5,062 nt of DNA, from assembly GCA_903949225.1 (NCBI GenBank), contig CAJAYZ010000344.1, positions 1 through 5,062 of the forward strand, in the 5' to 3' direction. Below, piece after piece: positions 1 to 5,062 of the stretch (position 1 is its first letter; each line of letters opens with the position of its first letter). Under the pieces are notes generated by a model. The model saw nothing but the letters and a program-made list of their open reading frames with translations, did not search any database and was not told the origin of the DNA. Source of the stretch: an uncultured Planctomycetaceae bacterium (lineage in GTDB: Bacteria > Planctomycetota > Planctomycetia > Pirellulales > UBA1268). A program made the translations under genes and the position numbers.

Positions 1-811
1 CGTCATGCGAGAGCTTGACGATCGCTTCGCCGCTCGGCGCATAGACGACGCTCGCACCCCAGAACTTGAGCGGCCCTTCATGGCCGCAGCGGTTGACGGC
101 GACGACGAACACGCCGTTGGCGATCGCATGGCTGCGGAGCATCGTGTCCCACGATTCATACTGCGCAGCGTGGAGATCCTCTTCCCCATCGAGCCAGCCG
201 ATCGCCGTGGGATAGAAGATCGCCTGGGCGCCAGCCATCGCGGTCAGCCGGGCGGCCTCGGGATACCACTGATCCCAGCAGACGAGCGGCCCGACGGCGA
301 GCTTCGACGTCGGCACGCTCATGAAGCCGGTGTCGCCGGGAGTGAAGTAAAACTTCTCGTAGTAGTGCGGGTCGTCGGGGATGTGCATTTTCCGGTAGAG
401 CCCGGCCTGTGCTCCGTCGACATCGAAGATCACGCACGTGTTGTGGAACAGCCCCGGCGTGCGGCGTTCGAAGACGCTCGCCACGACGACCACGCCGTGC
501 GCCTTGGCTGCCGCGGCGACGCGCTCGGTGAGCGCCCCCGGTACCACTTCCGCCTCCGCAAACTTCGCATGCTCCTCCGCCTGACAGGGATACTCCCCGG
601 CGAAGAGCTCCTGGAGGCAGACGACGTCGGCCCCGCGCCGCGCCGCCTCTGCGATTCCGGCGAGCGCCTGCTGGACGTTTGCCTCGCGGTCGGGCGTGCA
701 GGCCGACTGCACCAGCCCGATTCTCACGACGCCCGAGGGCAGAGAAGGCCCCGCTGCGGCCGGTTGTCCGCCGCGCACGCTCTCCCCCTGCCCCGCCGGC
801 CGCCGGCTCAT
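1..811 (-). CDS. aguB: Carbon-nitrogen hydrolase, probable N-carbamoylputrescine amidase (3'-truncated by window edge)
   Basis: Nitrilase-superfamily amidase. The best family fit is AguB, which hydrolyses N-carbamoylputrescine to putrescine, CO2 and ammonia in the agmatine route of polyamine synthesis; it would be cytosolic. I translated 270 residues from ATG at 811. The catalytic triad is visible: Glu68 in LQELF, Lys141 in YRKMHIPDD and Cys178 in LVCWDQWYPEAAR. AguB-like signatures are HYYEKFYFTPGDTGF (149-163), FYPTAIGW (199-206), HAIANGVFV (228-236) and FWGAS (250-254). The frame is open at base 1; about 45 residues appear to be missing. The ATG overlaps the glyA stop as ATGA, suggesting translational coupling. 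The conserved fold begins only at VVRIGLVQ (28-35), so residues 1-27, rich in Gly, Pro, Ala and Arg, are either an extension or a start chosen too early; GTG at 727 (residue 29) is the alternative, but no Shine-Dalgarno precedes it. The superfamily is certain. AguB rather than another amidase is likely; the usual partner, agmatine deiminase, is not in view. Confidence 0.88.
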   Translation of the reverse strand, partial: MSRRPAGQGESVRGGQPAAAGPSLPSGVVRIGLVQSACTPDREANVQQALAGIAEAARRGADVVCLQELFAGEYPCQAEEHAKFAEAEVVPGALTERVAAAAKAHGVVVVASVFERRTPGLFHNTCVIFDVDGAQAGLYRKMHIPDDPHYYEKFYFTPGDTGFMSVPTSKLAVGPLVCWDQWYPEAARLTAMAGAQAIFYPTAIGWLDGEEDLHAAQYESWDTMLRSHAIANGVFVVAVNRCGHEGPLKFWGASVVYAPSGEAIVKLSHD

Positions 812-2067
812 CCTTCGACCGCCTCGAGTTTCGCCGCCGGCACGGGGAACTGCTCGGCCAGTTCAGCCACCTCGCGGCGCGTGGTGGCGATCACCTGCTC
901 GCTCTCGGGATTCTTGAGGACTTTGAGAATCCATGCCGCCACCTGCTTCATCTCAGGTGTGCCGAGGCCGCGGGTGGTGAGGGCCGGCGTGCCGAGGCGG
1001 ATGCCAGAGGGATCCATCGGCTTGCGCTCGTCGAAGGGGATCATGTTCTTGTTGCAGGTAATGCCGCAGCGATCGAGGACCTGCTCGGCGACCTTGCCGC
1101 CGATTCCGAGCGGCGTGACATCGACAAGCATGAGATGGTTGTCGGTGCCGCCACTCACCAAGCGGACGCCGCCTGAGGCGAGGTCCTCGGCGAGCGCCTT
1201 GGCGTTCTCCACCACCTTCATCGCATACTGCCTGAACTCCGGCCGCAGGGCCTCGCCGAAGGCGACAGCCTTGCCGGCGATGACGTGCATCAACGGCCCT
1301 CCCTGCTGCCCCGGGAAGACGGAGCGGTCGAGCATCTTGGCATCGGCCGAGCGGCACATGGCAATGCCGCCGCGCGGACCGCGAAGCGTCTTGTGGGTGG
1401 TGCTCGTGACGAAGTCGGCGACCGGAACGGGATTGTCGTGGATCCCGGCGGCAACGAGGCCGGCGTAGTGAGCCATGTCAACCATCAGCTTGGCGCCGAC
1501 CTCCCGCGCGATCTCGGCAAAGGTGCCGTGGGGGATCTCGCGGGGATAGGCGCTGGCACCGGCGATGATGAGCTTCGGCTTGTGCTCGCGGGCCAGGCTT
1601 GCGATTTGGTCGAAGTCGAGCCGCTGGTCGCTCTTCCGCACGCCGTAATGGACAAACTTGTAGAGCACCCCGGAGGCATTGAGTTTCATGCCGTGGGTGA
1701 GGTGGCCACCGTGGGCGAGATCGAAGGCGAGGACCGTGTCACCCGGCTGGATGGCGGTCATGTAGACCGCGGCGTTGGCCTGGGAGCCGGAGTGTGGCTG
1801 AACATTGACATGCTCGGCGCCGAACAGGCTCTTGAGCCGGTCGCGGGCGAGATCCTCGACCTTGTCGACGAACTCGCAGCCGCCGTAGTAGCGGTGGCCG
1901 GGATAGCCCTCGGCGTATTTGTTCGTGAGCACGCTGCCGACCGCCTGCATGACGGCGGGGCTTGTGAAGTTCTCGCTGGCGATCATCTCCAGCCCCTCGT
2001 GCTGGCGCGTCTGCTCGGCCTGCATGGCGGCCCAGACGTCCGGGTCTTCCTGTTCGACGAAGTTCAC
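808..2067 (-). CDS. glyA: Serine hydroxymethyltransferase
   Basis: PLP-dependent cytosolic enzyme that interconverts serine plus tetrahydrofolate with glycine plus 5,10-methylene-tetrahydrofolate, the main entry of one-carbon units for purine, thymidylate and methionine synthesis. The 419 residues are the usual bacterial length (about 415-435), with all core motifs intact: EMIASENF (27-34), the YAEGYPGHRYYGG substrate loop (51-63, with Tyr51, Glu53 and Tyr61), QPHSGSQAN (90-98), the PLP-contacting DMAHYAGL (197-204, Asp197 and His200), and the Schiff-base lysine Lys226 in STTHKTLRGPRGG. PGQQGGP and the C-terminal GIRLGTPALTTRG are also present. The start is GTG at 2067, supported by AAGGAGG six bases upstream and by alignment of the N terminus with the family; no better start is seen. 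A sigma-70-like promoter lies about 100 bases upstream. The gene ends in TGA overlapping the ATG of the downstream amidase. No damage or unusual residues are seen. Confidence 0.98.
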   Translation of the reverse strand: MNFVEQEDPDVWAAMQAEQTRQHEGLEMIASENFTSPAVMQAVGSVLTNKYAEGYPGHRYYGGCEFVDKVEDLARDRLKSLFGAEHVNVQPHSGSQANAAVYMTAIQPGDTVLAFDLAHGGHLTHGMKLNASGVLYKFVHYGVRKSDQRLDFDQIASLAREHKPKLIIAGASAYPREIPHGTFAEIAREVGAKLMVDMAHYAGLVAAGIHDNPVPVADFVTSTTHKTLRGPRGGIAMCRSADAKMLDRSVFPGQQGGPLMHVIAGKAVAFGEALRPEFRQYAMKVVENAKALAEDLASGGVRLVSGGTDNHLMLVDVTPLGIGGKVAEQVLDRCGITCNKNMIPFDERKPMDPSGIRLGTPALTTRGLGTPEMKQVAAWILKVLKNPESEQVIATTRREVAELAEQFPVPAAKLEAVEG

Positions 2068-2073
2068 GGGGGG

Positions 2074-2080
2074 CCTCCTT
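2074..2080 (-). promoter_or_regulatory. Strong Shine-Dalgarno sequence of glyA
   Basis: On the minus strand AAGGAGG lies with a six-base spacer before the GTG at 2067. It is a full anti-16S match at good spacing. It fixes the glyA start despite the non-ATG codon and stands out because the other genes here lack a clear Shine-Dalgarno sequence. Confidence 0.85.
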
Positions 2081-2105
2081 GGAGCGGGCGGGAAAGGAAG
2101 AGAGA

Positions 2106-2143
2106 GCAGGGCTCAAACCAAAGCTTAGGCAGGGCTCGAAACC
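2106..2143 (-). repeat. Near-perfect direct repeat in the glyA leader
   Basis: Two copies read GGTTTGAGCCCTGC (2119-2106) and GGTTTCGAGCCCTGC (2143-2129) in the glyA direction. They differ by one inserted base and begin about 23-24 bases apart, roughly two helical turns. They lie downstream of the predicted transcription start and 39 or more bases upstream of the glyA start codon. They could be a paired protein-binding site, a leader RNA element or chance duplication; the sequence alone does not decide. Confidence 0.4.
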
Positions 2144-2165
2144 CCGGCGACAGGCGGAAACGACG

Positions 2166-2194
2166 ATTGTGAAGGGGGCGTGCGGGGGCGTCAA
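2166..2194 (-). promoter_or_regulatory. Candidate sigma-70-type promoter of glyA
   Basis: On the minus strand TTGACG (2194-2189) is a 5/6 match to the -35 consensus. It is followed after exactly 17 bases by CACAAT (2171-2166), a 4/6 match to the -10 consensus. The predicted start of transcription is near 2159, giving a leader of about 92 bases before glyA. The hexamers and spacing are good for a GC-rich background, but this is a pattern match only; read-through from the upstream protease gene is also possible because no clear terminator separates them. Confidence 0.5.
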
Positions 2195-2254
2195 CGAAAC
2201 GCCTCTTTCCCCGGGAAAGGACGGCTGCCAACGGCCAAAGGGAACGCTCCCCGC

Positions 2255-3178
2255 TCAATCGAGCAGGAGCGGCTCCGGCATGAACGTCAGCACGGGAATG
2301 AGCAGCGAGAGGAGCCCGAGCGTCGTCCTCCGCCAATCGAGCGGCGGTCCCTCGTCTCTGACCGGCGGATGATCGACGCCAATGAGCGTCACGAGCACCA
2401 CCATGAGCGTCCAGTTCGTCCGCCCCGTGACGATGATCGGCGAAATAGCCGCCAGGAGCACGCCGCGCGCGATCCACACCGAGCGGTCGCCGAAGAGTGC
2501 GTAGATCACATGGCCGCCATCGAGCTGGCTCATCGGCATCATGTTGAGCCCGGTGACGAGGAGCCCCACCCAGCCGGCCATGAAGAGGGCGTTGGGGCGG
2601 ATCGTGCCCGCGGCGATGTCGGGACGCACCCACTCGAGCAGCCAGTGCCCCGCGATCGGCAGCCCGAAGAGGCTCTCCGTCGCGGGCTCGGCCCAGGCCA
2701 TCCCCGCCACGAGCGCTGGAATGGCGATCGCCAGCCCGGCGAGTGGCCCGGCGATGGCAATGTCGAAGAGCTCGCGGCGGGTCGCCCGCGACCCCTCCAT
2801 GCCGATGACGGCGCCGAGCGTGCCGGTGAGCAGCACCGGCACGGGGAGGAAGAAGGGGAGCGTGGCCGGGATGCCGTGGATCGTCGCCGCGATGAAGTGC
2901 CCCGCCTCGTGGGCCGTGAGCACCGCCAGCACCGCCACCATGTAGACCAGCCCGCGGAGGCCGTACTCCGCCAGCCCGCCGGCCACATCGGCATCGACTC
3001 CGAGGACGAGCGGCTCCCAGCCGACCACGCCGGCAGAGAAGGTCGTGGCGGCGGTGAGGAGGTAGAGCACCCCTTGGAGGATGCGGCGGCGGATGACGAA
3101 CGGCGGAGTCCGGCCCGGGAGCGGGAAAACGGGGTAGACCGGGGAGGCCTGCTCGAAGGTGGGCGAGGTCGCGGACAT
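2255..3178 (-). CDS. Site-2 protease family (M50) intramembrane zinc metalloprotease
   Basis: Polytopic membrane protein of 307 residues. The zinc site is complete: HEAGH (His90, Glu91, His94) in one membrane helix and NMMPMSQLDGGH (212-223, Asp220) as the second conserved M50 motif. Hydrophobic stretches lie near 33-53, 76-99, 110-127, 137-162, 197-215, 236-252, 256-268 and 286-300. The run from LPFFLPVP (107-114) through GTLGAVIGM and ELFDIAIAGPLAG (136-148) resembles the bacterial and plastid EGY-type branch of M50. There is no PDZ or CBS domain, so it is a minimal-core protease; the substrate cannot be told. Families of this kind cut membrane-bound regulators or clear membrane peptides. 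I prefer ATG at 3178; an in-frame GTG at 3214 would add 12 residues. Neither has a good Shine-Dalgarno sequence. It lies 187 bp upstream of glyA on the same strand and is divergent from the exported-protein gene. A functional link with either neighbour is not evident. Confidence 0.9.
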   Translation of the reverse strand: MSATSPTFEQASPVYPVFPLPGRTPPFVIRRRILQGVLYLLTAATTFSAGVVGWEPLVLGVDADVAGGLAEYGLRGLVYMVAVLAVLTAHEAGHFIAATIHGIPATLPFFLPVPVLLTGTLGAVIGMEGSRATRRELFDIAIAGPLAGLAIAIPALVAGMAWAEPATESLFGLPIAGHWLLEWVRPDIAAGTIRPNALFMAGWVGLLVTGLNMMPMSQLDGGHVIYALFGDRSVWIARGVLLAAISPIIVTGRTNWTLMVVLVTLIGVDHPPVRDEGPPLDWRRTTLGLLSLLIPVLTFMPEPLLLD

Positions 3179-3316
3179 CGTTTTCAAAGGATACCGCGGC
3201 GGCCACGATTCCACAGGGTTTTGCCCTACCCGACCGATGCCTGCCCGGAAGGGGACTGCTACACTGCAACACTTGTCGAGGCCCCGCCCCGTCCGCCCAC
3301 GAAAGGCTCTTCAGTC
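3179..3316. other. Divergent intergenic region
   Basis: These 138 bases separate the start of the M50 protease gene (minus) from that of the exported-protein gene (plus) and should hold promoters for both. A candidate extended -10 element is seen for the plus-strand gene. I could not find a convincing -35/-10 pair for the protease gene; a TATCCT in its direction at 3193-3188 is too close to the ATG and lacks a -35 box. No RNA gene or strong hairpin is visible. Confidence 0.6.
3257..3265 (+). promoter_or_regulatory. Candidate extended -10 promoter element for the exported-protein gene
   Basis: TGCTACACT carries the TGN extension followed by TACACT, a 4/6 match to the -10 consensus. No good -35 hexamer lies 16-18 bases upstream. 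Transcription would begin near 3272, giving a leader of about 45 bases before the ATG at 3317. This is a weak pattern-based call. Confidence 0.3.
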
Positions 3317-5062
3317 ATGGTCCTTGCCACCATCCGTCGACTGGTCTGCCCGATCCCCGCCGTCGTCGCCACCGTCGCTCTTCTCCTGCCGGCGATCGCC
3401 GCGGCCCAGACCGGCACCGGCCGGAAGGTGCTTGCCGTCGTCGCCATCGACAGCTACGGCGACCTCAAGCAGCAACTCACCTGGATCGGCCCCCACATCG
3501 ACAACCCCGGCCTGGCCGGGATGCTCGAATCGGTCCTCCTCCTCTCGACGCAGGGAAAGGGTCTCAACGGCCTCGACGTCAAGCGACCGCTTGGCGTCAT
3601 CGTCACCTCGGCCAACGACGACATCGGCATCCATGCCGCCATCCCAGTGAAGGACCTCGAAAAGCTCCTCGGCTCGATCCAAGGGTCAACCGGCCCGATC
3701 GAGAAGGATGGCGACATCCGCCGGCTCACGCTCCCCAGCGGTCAGGACATTGAGATCCGTGAGCAGGACGGCTGGGCGGTGATCGGCCAGCGTGGTCAGG
3801 AGTTCGACATCGCCGATCCCTCCAAGCTCCTCAGCCCGCTCGTCACCGACTACACCCTCGCCATCGAGACCCATCCTGCGGTGATGCCGGAATCGCTTCG
3901 CGCCCTGATCGCGGCGGGGATCCAGCAGATGGCGGCCGCGTCTGCCAATCAGGGGCGGCCGGTCGATGCCCAGGCGCTCCAGACGGCGCTGGCAGGCCTG
4001 AGCGGTGTCGAGACGCTGACGATCGCACTCGCACTCGATCCAGCGGAGAATGCCGTGTTCATCGAGAACAAGGTGATCGCCGTCAACGGCCCCAAGGCCG
4101 GCTCGTCGGCGTCGTCCCTGACGGTAGCGACCGCTGCCACCAAGGATGGCGGCCTGCCGGCGCTTTCGGCCCACGCCGTTCAGCCCCTCAACGATTCGCA
4201 GCGCCGCCAGATCGTGGCGATGCTCGATGGTGCCCTGCCGCAGGGGAACGACAAGACGATGCAGATCGTGGCCACGGTCGTGCGAGGGCTCGTCGACGCG
4301 ATGGCCGATGCCGGCGGGCTCGACGCCGCCGTCACGGTCGACACGAGTGTCGCCGGCCAACTCCCGCTGATCACCGCCGGCGCCCACATCGCCGATGGGC
4401 CGAAGCTGGAGAAACAGGTCAAGGAGCTCTTCGGCCCCGGCTCGGCGATTCCGAAGGAAGTGAAGGCGAAGTTCGATAGCGGCAAGGTGGGGAAGGCGAA
4501 TCTCCACACTGTGACGATCGACGTCTCCGCCACTCCGGCCGCCGGGATCGTTGGCCCCGCAGTCGAGCTGACCCTCGCGGTCACTCCCGACTACGCGTTC
4601 CTTCTCCATGGCGGCGACGTCAAGGCCCGGCTGGAGACGCTCCTCGAGACCAACGGCAAGGCCAACACGACCGTCGCCGATGCGGAAGTCCCCGGGGCCG
4701 CGATCGCCCTAGCCCTCGACCGGATCCTCACCTACGCCGCCTCGATGGGGGTCGGCCCGCAGGCCGAAGCCGCCGCCGAGCAGGCCGGCAGCTTCGTCGA
4801 AACCGACAAGGACTCCGGCTCGGTGAAGGTCTCTGGAAAGCCGATCGACGGTGGCTTCGTCACCCGGCTGTCGCTCGGTGCCGGTGCCCTCAAGGCCGCG
4901 GCCACGATGGCCCAACAGCAGCAACAGGGGATTGGTGGCCCCGGCGGTCGTCCCGGCCAACTTCGGCAGGTTCCCGCCGAGCGGGCGCCGGCCGGCGCCC
5001 GCTCGGCGGGAACCTGCCGAAGTTGGCCGGGACGACCGCCGGGGCCACCAATCCCCTGTTGC
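3317..5062 (+). CDS. Exported protein of unknown function (3' end open; last part unreliable)
   Basis: The frame from ATG at 3317 stays open to the last base (582 codons). Residues 1-30 form a typical Sec signal peptide: Arg7-Arg8, a hydrophobic core near 13-27, and AIAAA|Q with likely cleavage after Ala30. The mature protein should be periplasmic or outside the cell. It is a soluble alpha/beta-looking chain with no membrane segment after the signal, no catalytic motif I recognise and no cysteine in the mature part up to the palindrome. Recognisable stretches are GVIVTSANDDIGIHAAIPVK (about 93-112), QDGWAVIGQ (150-158) and a Gln-rich then Gly/Pro-rich tail from about residue 529. The style resembles large secreted proteins common in Planctomycetes, but I cannot name a family. 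Upstream only GAAAGG, ten bases before ATG, could serve as a ribosome site. From base 4992 (after about residue 558) the sequence is the exact reverse complement of what precedes, so the last 24 or so residues are an antisense reading and the true C terminus is unknown. Confidence 0.8.
   Translation, partial: MVLATIRRLVCPIPAVVATVALLLPAIAAAQTGTGRKVLAVVAIDSYGDLKQQLTWIGPHIDNPGLAGMLESVLLLSTQGKGLNGLDVKRPLGVIVTSANDDIGIHAAIPVKDLEKLLGSIQGSTGPIEKDGDIRRLTLPSGQDIEIREQDGWAVIGQRGQEFDIADPSKLLSPLVTDYTLAIETHPAVMPESLRALIAAGIQQMAAASANQGRPVDAQALQTALAGLSGVETLTIALALDPAENAVFIENKVIAVNGPKAGSSASSLTVATAATKDGGLPALSAHAVQPLNDSQRRQIVAMLDGALPQGNDKTMQIVATVVRGLVDAMADAGGLDAAVTVDTSVAGQLPLITAGAHIADGPKLEKQVKELFGPGSAIPKEVKAKFDSGKVGKANLHTVTIDVSATPAAGIVGPAVELTLAVTPDYAFLLHGGDVKARLETLLETNGKANTTVADAEVPGAAIALALDRILTYAASMGVGPQAEAAAEQAGSFVETDKDSGSVKVSGKPIDGGFVTRLSLGAGALKAAATMAQQQQQGIGGPGGRPGQLRQVPAERAPAGARSAGTCRSWPGRPPGPPIPCC
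4921..5062. repeat. 142-bp perfect palindrome without spacer at the window end
   Basis: Two 71-bp arms (4921-4991 and 4992-5062) are exact reverse complements with no loop and no mismatch that I can find. The axis lies inside GCGCCGGCCGGCGC (4985-4998). The outer end coincides with the final base, so the true extent is unknown. It interrupts the coding sequence of the exported protein. Complete identity, absence of a loop and the terminal position point to a fold-back in the library or assembly at a contig end. A transcription terminator is unlikely because the arms are far too long and there is no T-tract. A covalently closed hairpin telomere is possible in principle but unlikely inside an open reading frame. 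Confidence 0.93.

Noticed and set aside
5..1468. A 487-codon plus-strand open frame antisense to the amidase gene and the 3' part of glyA
   Set aside because: It lies wholly opposite two genes with clear catalytic motifs, shows low-complexity Arg/Ala/Pro-rich composition and no recognisable domain. Long antisense frames of this kind are expected where third codon positions are GC-rich.
1285..2172. A 295-codon plus-strand frame antisense to glyA
   Set aside because: Shadow of glyA. Its translation shows no family motif, while the opposite strand encodes an intact SHMT with a ribosome site.
2204..2220. Small inverted repeat CTTTCC-CCG-GGAAAG between the M50 gene and glyA, considered as a terminator
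   Set aside because: The stem is only six base pairs with a three-base loop and no T-tract follows in either direction, so it does not meet the pattern of an intrinsic terminator.
2064..3272. A 402-codon minus-strand frame overlapping the M50 protease gene in another frame
   Set aside because: The M50 frame carries the zinc motifs and membrane helices. This frame is Arg/Pro/Ala-rich and covers the whole intergenic gap, as a chance open frame would.
3686..4609. A 307-codon minus-strand frame opposite the exported-protein gene
   Set aside because: The plus-strand frame has a signal peptide and balanced protein composition. The minus frame is rich in Arg, Gly and Asp in the manner of antisense translations of GC-rich genes.
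4910..4930. Short CAG/CAA run considered as a tandem repeat
   Set aside because: It encodes only a short glutamine run in the exported protein's tail. The tract is too short and imperfect to list as a repeat.
4921..5062. The terminal palindrome as transcription terminator, mobile-element end or replication origin
   Set aside because: The arms are perfect, 71 bp long and without a loop; there is no T-tract, target-site duplication, transposase or iteron-like repeat nearby. A fold-back at a contig end explains it better.

Overview
This is a GC-rich bacterial window with four protein-coding genes and dense coding on both strands. Three genes lie on the minus strand and one on the plus strand. 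The left-end gene is cut by the window edge, and the right-end gene runs into a perfect palindrome that finishes on the last base. The secreted protein of unknown function, its weak ribosome-binding signal and the strong GC bias at third codon positions would suit a Planctomycetes-type genome, probably metagenomic. This is inference: no rRNA or other decisive taxonomic marker is present.

Minus strand, in the order of transcription: (1) a compact intramembrane zinc metalloprotease of the M50 / site-2 protease family (3178 to 2255); (2) a 187-bp gap with a good sigma-70-type promoter, a near-perfect direct repeat in the predicted leader, and a strong Shine-Dalgarno sequence; (3) glyA, serine hydroxymethyltransferase (2067 to 808), complete; (4) a carbon-nitrogen hydrolase that best fits N-carbamoylputrescine amidase (AguB) of polyamine synthesis. 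Its start codon overlaps the glyA stop by four bases (ATGA) and it leaves the window at base 1 with roughly 45 C-terminal residues missing. glyA and the amidase gene look like one transcription and translation unit, joining one-carbon/glycine metabolism to a polyamine or amide hydrolysis step.

Plus strand: after a 138-bp divergent intergenic region (3179-3316), an open frame from 3317 codes for a large exported protein with a clear signal peptide and no function I can assign. It has no stop before the window ends.

The most striking non-genic feature is a 142-bp perfect palindrome with no spacer (4921-5062, centre between 4991 and 4992). It ends exactly at the last base and folds the 3' part of the exported-protein gene back on itself. 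Its position, lack of a loop and length (142 = 141 + 1, the edge length of a de Bruijn graph at k = 141) make an assembly or library fold-back at a contig end much more likely than a biological hairpin. The protein sequence beyond about residue 558 should not be trusted. I found no RNA genes, mobile elements, CRISPR arrays or convincing novel system.
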